A stretch of 64,000 bases of DNA from Pigmentiphaga aceris (GTDB lineage Bacteria > Pseudomonadota > Gammaproteobacteria > Burkholderiales > Burkholderiaceae_B). A model generated the notes under the pieces. It saw only the letters and a program-made list of their open reading frames with translations, was not told the DNA's origin and did not search any database. The stretch covers positions 4,650,001 through 4,714,000 of the forward strand of contig NZ_CP043046.1 of NCBI RefSeq assembly GCF_008119665.1. Reading direction: 5' to 3'. This document shows, piece by piece, positions 19,253-26,985 of this stretch. Made by a program: the position numbers and the translations under genes. Positions within the stretch are counted from its first letter, which is position 1. Each line of letters starts with the position of its first letter.

Positions 19253-20752
19253 TCAAAATCGGGGCAACTCAGGAAAGCGCAGTTCACCGGCATGCACATG
19301 CATGCGTCCATATTCCGCGCAACGCGCCAGCGTCGGAATCACCTTGTTCGGATTCAACAGACCACCCGGATCAAAGGCATGCTTGACGGCATGGAAGGCA
19401 TCCAGCTCTTCGCGCGTGAATTGCACGCACATCTGGTTGATCTTCTCGATGCCGACGCCGTGTTCACCGGTAACCGTGCCGCCAACCTGCACACATAGCT
19501 CCAGAATCTCCGCGCCGAAGTCTTCGGCCCGACGCACTGAATCCGGGTCGTTGGCATCGAACAGAATCAGCGGGTGCAGATTGCCGTCACCGGCATGGAA
19601 AACGTTGGCGCAACGCATGTCGTAGCGCACTTCCATTTCCTGGATCGCCAGCAACACACGGCCTACCTGCCGGCGGGGAATGGTGCCATCCATACAGTAA
19701 TAATCAGGCGATGCGCGCCCGGCCGCGGGAAATGCGTTCTTGCGCCCAGCCCAGAAGCGCAGCCGTTCAGCTTCGGATGCCGACACTTGAATACGTGTGG
19801 CACCACTGCGCTCGAACACATCGGTCATGCGGGCAATTTCAGCAGCAACCGTCTCGGGGGTGCCATCGGATTCGCACAACAAAATGGCGGCGGCGTCCAG
19901 GTCATAGCCCGCCTGCACAAAGGGTTCGACGATGGCCGTGGCGCGCTTGTCCATCATCTCCAACCCTGCCGGGATGATGCCGGCAGCAATGATGCCGGCA
20001 ACCGCATCGGCGGCCGTCTCGACATGATCAAAGCTGGCCATGATGACCTGCGCCAGCGCAGGTTTGGGCACCAGCTTCACGGTCACTTCCGTCACCACGC
20101 CCAGCATGCCTTCCGACCCGATGAAGACCGCCAGCAGGTCCAGACCGGGTGCATCCAATGCCTCGCTGCCCAGCTCTGCGATGTCGCCATCCATGGTGAC
20201 CATGCGAACCCGCAACACGTTGTGCACCGTCAGCCCGTACTTCAGGCAATGCACGCCGCCAGAATTTTCAGCCACATTGCCGCCAATGCTGCACGCGATC
20301 TGGCTGGATGGGTCTGGCGCGTAATACAGGTTGTAGGGCGCGGCGGCTTCAGAGATCGCAAGATTGCGCACCCCGGGCTGCACCACGGCCGTACAGGTAC
20401 GGGCGTCGAGCCTGCGAATCTGATTGAACTTGGCCATGCCCAGCAACACACCACCGGCATGCGGCATGGCACCCCCCGACAGACCCGTACCCGCGCCCCG
20501 CGCCACCACGGGCACCTGCAAACGCTTGCACAGCCGAAGAATTTCCTGCACCTGGCTCTCGGTCTCCGGCAGCACCACCACCATAGGCAGTTCCCGGAAC
20601 AGCGACAGGCCATCGCATTCGTAAGGCCGAACTTCTTCTTCGCGATACATCACGCAGTGCTCGGGAACCACATGGCGCAGCGCCGCCACGACCTCGGCCT
20701 GTCGGCGCGCAATCGTCAACGCATCCTGAGCAGCATCGAGGGGGGCGTTCAT
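19253..20752 (-). CDS. glcD: Glycolate oxidase catalytic flavoprotein subunit GlcD
   Basis: The 499 residues equal the usual GlcD length. The FAD domain shows VVARGAGTGLSGGAMPHAGG and SIGGNVAENSGGVHCLKYGL; the C-terminal FAD-oxidase domain ends with GEHGVGIEKINQM and DPGGLLNPNKVIP. The start at 20752 has GGAGAG six bases upstream (TGGAGAGTCACCA), which rules out longer in-frame starts. It is first in the glcDEF operon; the region before it also holds the promoter of the divergent exopolysaccharide operon. A GlcC-type regulator is not in the window. Confidence 0.95.
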   Translation of the reverse strand: MNAPLDAAQDALTIARRQAEVVAALRHVVPEHCVMYREEEVRPYECDGLSLFRELPMVVVLPETESQVQEILRLCKRLQVPVVARGAGTGLSGGAMPHAGGVLLGMAKFNQIRRLDARTCTAVVQPGVRNLAISEAAAPYNLYYAPDPSSQIACSIGGNVAENSGGVHCLKYGLTVHNVLRVRMVTMDGDIAELGSEALDAPGLDLLAVFIGSEGMLGVVTEVTVKLVPKPALAQVIMASFDHVETAADAVAGIIAAGIIPAGLEMMDKRATAIVEPFVQAGYDLDAAAILLCESDGTPETVAAEIARMTDVFERSGATRIQVSASEAERLRFWAGRKNAFPAAGRASPDYYCMDGTIPRRQVGRVLLAIQEMEVRYDMRCANVFHAGDGNLHPLILFDANDPDSVRRAEDFGAEILELCVQVGGTVTGEHGVGIEKINQMCVQFTREELDAFHAVKHAFDPGGLLNPNKVIPTLARCAEYGRMHVHAGELRFPELPRF

Positions 20753-20908
20753 TGGTGACTCTCCATTGATCCAAAAGCGTAACGGCCTCGTAAGAGATGG
20801 ACCAGCGGAGGAAACCCGCAAAGTCACACCCTCGCAAACGCTGAAAGATGACAAGCAGGGTGTTACAGAATCAAAGTTGTTGTTTGTGCGAAGCGTCTGG
20901 GTTTTCCC

Positions 20909-20936
20909 TTGCAACTGACCCTCTTTCGCTTACCAT
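20909..20936 (+). promoter_or_regulatory. Candidate sigma-70 promoter of the exopolysaccharide operon
   Basis: TTGCAA (20909-20914) and TACCAT (20931-20936) are 16 bases apart in the glcD/eps divergent gap. Transcription from here would begin after the in-frame ATG at 20848, which supports GTG 20974 as the start of the first gene. Confidence 0.45.
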
Positions 20937-20973
20937 TTGTTTTGGTTTTGATACTAAGGCCTCGTCTCCACCC

Positions 20974-21765
20974 GTGAATTCGCATTCCACCGCATCCGAT
21001 CCGCCGCGTGTACGCCTTTTCGATCTTGATCTGGTCGCTGTCGACTTTGCTCAAGCAGTGACATTGCTGGTCACAGAAGCGACACATTCCGGCAATGGTG
21101 CCAAGGTTGTCGCCACGCCCAATGTGGACCATCTGGTGCGACTCGATGGCATGCCGGCATTTCGTGCCCGGTATGCCCATGCGGATTATCTGTTTGCAGA
21201 TGGCATGCCCTTGGTATGGGCCAGCCGCATGTTGGGCCGCCCGTTGCCGGAACGCGTGACCGGATCGGATCTGACCGTTGCGCTGTGCAAGGAAGCTGCG
21301 CGTCATGGTTGGCGAATTGCGATGCTGGGCGGCATGCCTGGCCAGGAAGCCACGCTGAAAGCCCTGTTTGCAAAGACCTATCCGGGTTTGCAGGTTGAAA
21401 TTCGTTGCCCGTCCATGCAGTTCGACCCGGTCGGCGCTGAGGGCAACGCGGCAGCACAGTGGATTCGTGAGTACGCCCCGCAATTGATATTCGTGTGCCT
21501 TGGCATGCCGAAACAGGAAACCTGGGCCTTGCATCACGCGCCCGCGCTGCGTGGCGGTGTGGTGCTGTGTGTGGGCGCGGCAATGGACTTCGCGCTTGGT
21601 CTGCAGCGGCGTGCGCCGCTGGCAGTGCAGAAATCCGGCTTCGAGTGGCTGTGGCGGCTCGGCAGCAACCCCCGTCGTCTATGGCGTCGTTATCTGGTCG
21701 ATGACCGGAAGTTCCTGAGCCTGCTTTGGCGGGAATGGCGTCGCAGCCGCGACGCCAGCAACTGA
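20974..21765 (+). CDS. WecG/TagA/CpsF-family (GT26) glycosyltransferase
   Basis: The 263-residue enzyme belongs to the family that adds a ManNAc-type or related sugar to a lipid-linked acceptor on the cytoplasmic face. Diagnostic segments are VATPNVDHLVRL, YLFADGMPLVWASRMLG, ERVTGSDL and FVCLGMPKQE. GTG 20974 is chosen because a candidate promoter lies between it and the upstream ATG at 20848, and the family fold starts after it; a clear Shine-Dalgarno is missing, so the start is tentative. It opens the exopolysaccharide operon and is followed after 11 bases by the phosphoglycosyltransferase. Confidence 0.85.
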   Translation: MNSHSTASDPPRVRLFDLDLVAVDFAQAVTLLVTEATHSGNGAKVVATPNVDHLVRLDGMPAFRARYAHADYLFADGMPLVWASRMLGRPLPERVTGSDLTVALCKEAARHGWRIAMLGGMPGQEATLKALFAKTYPGLQVEIRCPSMQFDPVGAEGNAAAQWIREYAPQLIFVCLGMPKQETWALHHAPALRGGVVLCVGAAMDFALGLQRRAPLAVQKSGFEWLWRLGSNPRRLWRRYLVDDRKFLSLLWREWRRSRDASN

Positions 21766-21776
21766 AGGCGAACGCA

Positions 21777-23192
21777 ATGTCGGAACGCCTGACGCGACAT
21801 GACCGTCTTTTCTTTGTACTGGCTGGTGCGGGCAGCGCCGTGCTGGCCGTTGCCCTGTTCCTGGGCCTTCAATGGCGCTGGGAAGTAGAAATGAACGACA
21901 AAAGCCTGCTACTGGTGATTGCCGTCAGCACTTTCACGATCTTCTATCGCTTCCCGCTGCTGCTCAGCGCGCGCCGCACCTTGTACATGGCCAGGCGCGC
22001 CATCGGCCGCTGGATCAACCTGATGGTGATCGTGCTGATGGCCTACTTCCTGGTGCCCAGCATGAACGCGTCCGTGCCCAGGGAAATGATGGAGCTATGG
22101 GCGCTGCTGACCTTGCCGGTGCTGTTGCTGGCGTTGATCGTCATGCGCAAATCGGCGTTGGGGCTTTATGCCAGCGCAAGCGAGGTGCGCAAGGCCATCT
22201 TCCTGCTGCCCGGAGACGAAGCAAATCTGCTGGGCATGCGCCTGCGCCGTTCGCCCGTGCTGGGTATTGAGGTGGCTGGCTATTACGGTGAACCGCCAAG
22301 TGCCAACCCCGATCGGATCGTCACCGCCATCGACATTCCGCCTCCCTTGCCCAGACTGGGTGACCTGAACGACGCCTTGAAGGCTATATCCACCAACACC
22401 TACCACGTGGTGTTTGTTGGCATGCGTGTGCTGCAACAGGAAAAAGAACGGGAAGTTGCGCAGGCCCTGGGAAATTCGACCGCCTCGATCTACCTGGTGC
22501 CCGAAGCACGCCTGTTCGGCTATTTCACGATGGCCAGTACCGATATCGCGGGTGTGCCGCTGCTGGCGCTGCACGAGAACCACATCCTGGGTCTGTCGCG
22601 TCTGCTGAAACGCACGGTGGATCTGGTGTTGAGCGCAATTGCCCTGACCATGCTGGCACCGATCATGTTGATGATTGCGCTGGGCATCCGCTTCACGTCC
22701 CCCGGCCCGGTGTTCTTCCGGCAAGCCCGATATGGCTTGAACGGCGAAGCGATTCAGATCTTCAAATTCCGCAGCATGCACACCAAGCAGACGGTGGAAG
22801 AAAGCACGATGGTCAAGCAAGCGGTGATGGGCGACCCGCGCGTGACCAAATTGGGCCGATTCCTGCGAAAGTCGTCGCTGGACGAATTGCCTCAGCTCTT
22901 CAATGTGCTGATGGGCGACATGAGCCTGGTCGGCCCACGACCGCACGCCGCCGCACACAACGAGATGTACCGCAGCCTGATCACCGGATACATGCTGCGG
23001 CACACCGTCAAACCGGGCATCACTGGCTGGGCCCAGGTCAATGGCCTGCGCGGTGAAACCGAGACACTCGACAAGATGCGACGTCGCATCGAATACGATC
23101 ATCACTACATCCAGAACTGGTCACTCAATCTGGATATTCGAATCATGTTCATGACTTTGCGCACCCTCTTCTGGGACAAGGCGGCGTACTGA
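21777..23192 (+). CDS. Polyprenyl-phosphate sugar phosphotransferase (initiating exopolysaccharide enzyme)
   Basis: The 471-residue membrane protein has four N-terminal transmembrane helices (about 10-125), a CoA-binding-like domain (about 140-265) and the bacterial sugar-transferase domain (about 275-471). The last contains KRTVDLVLSAIALTMLAPIM, FKFRSMHT, GRFLRKSSLDELPQL and LVGPRPHA. WcaJ/WbaP-type enzymes load the first sugar-phosphate onto undecaprenyl phosphate. GAAGG eight bases upstream supports ATG 21777. It defines this locus as a lipid-linked, Wzx/Wzy-type pathway; the sugar cannot be read from sequence. Confidence 0.9.
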   Translation: MSERLTRHDRLFFVLAGAGSAVLAVALFLGLQWRWEVEMNDKSLLLVIAVSTFTIFYRFPLLLSARRTLYMARRAIGRWINLMVIVLMAYFLVPSMNASVPREMMELWALLTLPVLLLALIVMRKSALGLYASASEVRKAIFLLPGDEANLLGMRLRRSPVLGIEVAGYYGEPPSANPDRIVTAIDIPPPLPRLGDLNDALKAISTNTYHVVFVGMRVLQQEKEREVAQALGNSTASIYLVPEARLFGYFTMASTDIAGVPLLALHENHILGLSRLLKRTVDLVLSAIALTMLAPIMLMIALGIRFTSPGPVFFRQARYGLNGEAIQIFKFRSMHTKQTVEESTMVKQAVMGDPRVTKLGRFLRKSSLDELPQLFNVLMGDMSLVGPRPHAAAHNEMYRSLITGYMLRHTVKPGITGWAQVNGLRGETETLDKMRRRIEYDHHYIQNWSLNLDIRIMFMTLRTLFWDKAAY

Positions 23193-23244
23193 GTCTTCAC
23201 CGCGTCGCCCGGGCGACGCGCCGCCTTTCTTTCCTTACGCTTAC

Positions 23245-24651
23245 ATGTCTACTGAAACCCTTCCCGAGAACACACTGCTGTCGATCAAACAGATCACGGC
23301 AATGCTGTTTGCACGGCGCTGGCTGATGGTCGCCATCACGGCGACCGTGCTGGCGCTTACCGTGGTGGCGGTGATGCTTACGCCCAAGGCCTGGACGGCG
23401 TCCACCGAACTGTATGTGGACTACAAGGAAAACGACCCCATCGGCGGACGGGCTTTCTCGGCCATGCTGGACGAGAGCTACATGCAGACCCAGATCGCCA
23501 TGTTGCGCAGCCGGATTGTGGCGGAACGGGTGGTCGAACAGCTGGGCCTGGATCGTTCGGCTGAATTCCAGCAAGCCATACAGGTCGTCGGCAGGACACG
23601 CGCGTTCGACGCGATGATCAAGTCGATCACCGACAAGACCGAAACCAGCAGCTCGCGCGGCAGCCGTGTGGTGATGATCTCGCACACCAACAAAAGCCCC
23701 GAAGCCGCGCGCGACATTGCCAATGCCATCATCGAAGCCTACGTGGCCTTGACCCAGCAGATTGCGACCAGCTCGGCACGTTCGCGCAGCGAGCAGTACC
23801 GCCTGCAATTGGAACAGCTGCGCGGTGAAGCCGAAGCCTTGCAGGCCAAGATCAGCACCTACCAGCGCGAAACCGGCATCGTCGACCAACAAGACACCAC
23901 CGACGTGGCACAGCGCCAGTTCAACGAAATGTCTGCCGCAGCCACGCAGTTGCAAGCACGCCAGCAGGCAGCCCAGGCCAAGAACCGGATTACCGAACAG
24001 ATGCTGCAAAGTGGCATCCGCCCCGATGAACTGCCGGAAATTGCCGGACTGCTGCCGGTGGCAGACCTGAAGTCGCGGCTGAATACGGTGTCTGAGCGCA
24101 TCGAAAACGTCAGCAACGTGCTGGGCGCGAACCACCCGACGCTGCGCAGCCTGGTCGATGAGCGTGCCCAGATTCAGGCGCGCCTGAAGCGTGCTGCCCA
24201 GTCGGCGCTGGATGCCCAGCGCAACGAACTGTCGGCCATTCGCATGGAAAGCACCACCCTGCAACAGAACATCGACACCCAGCGCGGCAAGCTGCTGGAA
24301 AACCTGCAGCACCGCGACCAACTGAGCGCCTACCGCCGACAGCTGGCCAGCGCCGAACAGGTCTACAACGCTGCGCTGCAAAAATATGACGGCCTGCTGA
24401 TGGCCAGCAACATCACCCAGCCCAGCATTACCGCGCTGCGCCAGGCGGAACTGCCCAGCAATCCGTCGCATCCGGTGCTGCGTCGCAGCCTGGTGCTTGG
24501 CTTGTTCGCGGGCATATTCGTCAGCCTGTGCATGTCCTTGTTGCTGGAACTGCGTCAACGCCGCATTCGCTGCGATGACGACGTGATTCGCGGCATTTCG
24601 CTTCCCCTGCTTGGCCGTGTCGGCAAGCCTGATCTGGAGGTGGGCGCATGA
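23245..24651 (+). CDS. epsF: Polysaccharide chain-length determinant, EpsF-like (Wzz/GNVR domains)
   Basis: The 468-residue inner-membrane co-polymerase has a transmembrane helix near residues 25-47 (RRWLMVAITATVLALTVVAV), a large periplasmic part rich in coiled coil (about 170-385) and a second helix near 425-445 (LVLGLFAGIFVSLCMSLLL) before a short cytoplasmic tail. NPSHPVLRRSLVLGL is the usual proline-rich segment before the second helix. With the separate kinase EpsG it should act as a split Wzc, setting polymer length with Wzy and the outer-membrane channel. The stop overlaps the epsG start by four bases. Confidence 0.88.
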   Translation: MSTETLPENTLLSIKQITAMLFARRWLMVAITATVLALTVVAVMLTPKAWTASTELYVDYKENDPIGGRAFSAMLDESYMQTQIAMLRSRIVAERVVEQLGLDRSAEFQQAIQVVGRTRAFDAMIKSITDKTETSSSRGSRVVMISHTNKSPEAARDIANAIIEAYVALTQQIATSSARSRSEQYRLQLEQLRGEAEALQAKISTYQRETGIVDQQDTTDVAQRQFNEMSAAATQLQARQQAAQAKNRITEQMLQSGIRPDELPEIAGLLPVADLKSRLNTVSERIENVSNVLGANHPTLRSLVDERAQIQARLKRAAQSALDAQRNELSAIRMESTTLQQNIDTQRGKLLENLQHRDQLSAYRRQLASAEQVYNAALQKYDGLLMASNITQPSITALRQAELPSNPSHPVLRRSLVLGLFAGIFVSLCMSLLLELRQRRIRCDDDVIRGISLPLLGRVGKPDLEVGA

Positions 24652-25595
24652 GCTCGTCACCGATCAAGATCGAAGCCGGCGCACCACCTATGCGCCTGGG
24701 CGACCGCTTTGTGCAGGCCGGTCTGCTTACGCCAAAGCAGGTCGAAGAAACCATTGCCCTGCAGAACGCGGAACAGCTGCGTTTTGGCGAAGCCGCGATT
24801 CGCCTGGGTTTCCTGACCGATACGCAGTTGCGCAGCGTATTGGCCGAACAGTTCAATTACGCCACAGCCAACGCCACCTTCCCCAATCTGTCGCCCTCGC
24901 TGCGCATTGCTCATGCGCCCTTTGGACGTGAGGCCGAAGCCATCCGGCAAATTCGCGGCGAGCTGTCGATACGGATGACGGGCCGCCAGCGAATCGTGCT
25001 GGCCGTGGTTAGCCCAGGGCGGGGCGAAGGCAAAAGCTATATCGCCACCAGTCTGGCGATTGCATTTTCGCAGGCGGGCCAACGGACCTTGTTGGTCAAT
25101 GCCAATCTGCGGGCGTCGGGCCAGCAAGACATGCTGGGCGTGGGCCACAGCACCGCCAGCGGTCTGTCTTCGATTCTGGCGCGCCATGCTGCACCGCACT
25201 CCGGCCAACGCGTACCAGGATTCCCGCTGTTGCATGCGCTTGGTCCGGGTCCGCAGCCGCCGAATCCGATCGAAATTCTGCGCGAGCCCGCGCTGAAGGT
25301 GTTGATCGAAGGCTGGTCGGAAGACTTCGACGTGATCATCTTCGATACGCCTGCGTCCACCACCTCGTCGGATGCGCAGGCGATTGCGCGTCAGGCCGGT
25401 GCCTGCCTGATGGTTGCTCGCCAGGATGTCACCCGTGTCGCAAGGCTGCGGGTCGCGCAGGAACTGATGCGCACTTCGGGGGCCGAGGCCTTGGGCCTGG
25501 TCTACAACGAATTCGACCCGCGCAGCATGCGCAGAGGCCTGCGCAACCGTATTGGCCGCGTGCTTCGCAAGCTGTTGCCGAGTTCCGATGACTGA
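24648..25595 (+). CDS. epsG: Chain-length determinant tyrosine-kinase-like protein EpsG with MshEN-type N-terminus
   Basis: The 315-residue protein has two parts. Residues 16-68 form two 24-residue repeats (R16-L-G to Q39, and R45-F-G to Q68) separated by exactly five residues, the pattern of the MshEN/GspE N-terminal domain that binds cyclic di-GMP. The rest is a BY-kinase-like P-loop domain: Walker A SPGRGEGKS, a Walker A' that reads LLVNANLR instead of the usual form with an Asp, and Walker B DVIIFDTPA. The C-terminus (LRKLLPSSDD) has no tyrosine cluster. It overlaps epsF and the polymerase gene, as expected for a split Wzc. Confidence 0.85.
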   Translation: MSSSPIKIEAGAPPMRLGDRFVQAGLLTPKQVEETIALQNAEQLRFGEAAIRLGFLTDTQLRSVLAEQFNYATANATFPNLSPSLRIAHAPFGREAEAIRQIRGELSIRMTGRQRIVLAVVSPGRGEGKSYIATSLAIAFSQAGQRTLLVNANLRASGQQDMLGVGHSTASGLSSILARHAAPHSGQRVPGFPLLHALGPGPQPPNPIEILREPALKVLIEGWSEDFDVIIFDTPASTTSSDAQAIARQAGACLMVARQDVTRVARLRVAQELMRTSGAEALGLVYNEFDPRSMRRGLRNRIGRVLRKLLPSSDD

Positions 25596-26985
25596 ACGCA
25601 CGGCCGCCAACGGCCTGCGCCCGGATGTGCCCACCGGCGGCCAGCCGCGCGCTGCGCCCGGCATCTGGGGTGTGTCCTGGGAACACCTGGCAACCGGGGC
25701 GCTGGTGGTATTCAGCATCGTGTTTTCGCTGGTACCCACCTCGTTCAATATGACCGAGATCGGCCCCGAAGCCACCCACGAAATTTCGGGCGGCTCGTCG
25801 ATCCGGCAGATTCAGTTCGGTGCGCTGTTCCTGCTTGCCGCTTTCCTGTGCTGGCGTCATGCCAGCACCAGCGTGCGCTTGCTGACGCGTGGCCTGAATC
25901 CGTTCATGCCGCTCACCTTGCTGTATTGCGGCGCATCCACCCTGTGGTCAGCCTACCCGACGATCAGCATCAAACGCACCATTCTGTTTATCGGACTGCT
26001 GCTGATCGGCGCAGCCATCTCGCCGCCCATCGGTTCCCCACGCCAGTTCACCCGCGCCACACTGGTTGCCCTGACGGCGCTGTGCGGCGCATCTGCCGTG
26101 GTGGCGATTGCCTTGCCGCATATTGGCGTGGACACCATGCTGGGCGGCGCTTGGCGCGGCATTCTGTGGCAGAAGAACATGCTTGGCTCGATTGCAGGCA
26201 TCGGCGTCATGCTGTGGCTGCGTGAATGGCTGGCGCGCACCGTCCCAGGCCCCATCTGCATTGGCGGTTTCTTGTTATGCCTGCTGGTGCTGGTGATGGC
26301 CAAGAGCGCTACATCCATCCTGGTTACCACCATGGGCATCGCCATCTACCTGGCCTGCCGCCGCACCTGGCTGGCGGGCAACAGCCCCGGGCTGCGCATT
26401 GCGCTGGGTGGCGCGGTGGTGTTGGTGCTGACGGTTCACCTTTGGTATACCGCCGTGGGTGAAATGCCCGACTGGCAGGACATCGCCGGCCCGATTGCAG
26501 GCCTGTTCAACAAAAGCACCGACCTGACCGGACGCGCCGACATCTGGCGACTGACCTTGTACGCGGCCATGCAACACCCTGTCTGGGGAATCGGCTACGG
26601 CGCGTTCTGGACCGGCGAAGACGGCCCGGCGCAATTCATTGCCGATGCGCTTGCCTGGATGCCCGCCCACGCGCACAACGGCTACATCGACATCTTCAAC
26701 GAGCTGGGCGCGGTGGGGTCCAGCCTGGTGGCGGGCTTGTTGCTGTGGCACGCGTACCAATTGGCGCGGCTGTTCTGGATCGATCGCGAAGATGCGGCGA
26801 TTCACACCGCACTGTTCGCGCTGATCATCGTCAGTAATTTCTCGGAAAGCCAATTGCTGGCCGAGGTGTCGTTCCAGAACCTGATGTTCATCTATTCCTC
26901 GGTCACCATGTCTGCCACCTTGTGGATGGCAAAACGCGCGCGTATCGAACAGGCGCTGGCCGCACTGGGCAGGCAACGCGAATGA
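25588..26985 (+). CDS. O-antigen ligase/polymerase family protein (Wzy-like)
   Basis: The 465-residue polytopic membrane protein has about ten to twelve hydrophobic segments and a periplasmic loop (about 300-350) with LTGRADIWRLTLYAAMQHP and HAHNGYIDIFNELGAVG, the Wzy_C/ligase signature. Given its neighbours (flippase, chain-length proteins, export channel) it most likely polymerises exopolysaccharide repeat units at the periplasmic face. The ATG lies eight bases inside the end of epsG, and the stop overlaps the next start by four. Confidence 0.85.
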   Translation: MTERTAANGLRPDVPTGGQPRAAPGIWGVSWEHLATGALVVFSIVFSLVPTSFNMTEIGPEATHEISGGSSIRQIQFGALFLLAAFLCWRHASTSVRLLTRGLNPFMPLTLLYCGASTLWSAYPTISIKRTILFIGLLLIGAAISPPIGSPRQFTRATLVALTALCGASAVVAIALPHIGVDTMLGGAWRGILWQKNMLGSIAGIGVMLWLREWLARTVPGPICIGGFLLCLLVLVMAKSATSILVTTMGIAIYLACRRTWLAGNSPGLRIALGGAVVLVLTVHLWYTAVGEMPDWQDIAGPIAGLFNKSTDLTGRADIWRLTLYAAMQHPVWGIGYGAFWTGEDGPAQFIADALAWMPAHAHNGYIDIFNELGAVGSSLVAGLLLWHAYQLARLFWIDREDAAIHTALFALIIVSNFSESQLLAEVSFQNLMFIYSSVTMSATLWMAKRARIEQALAALGRQRE

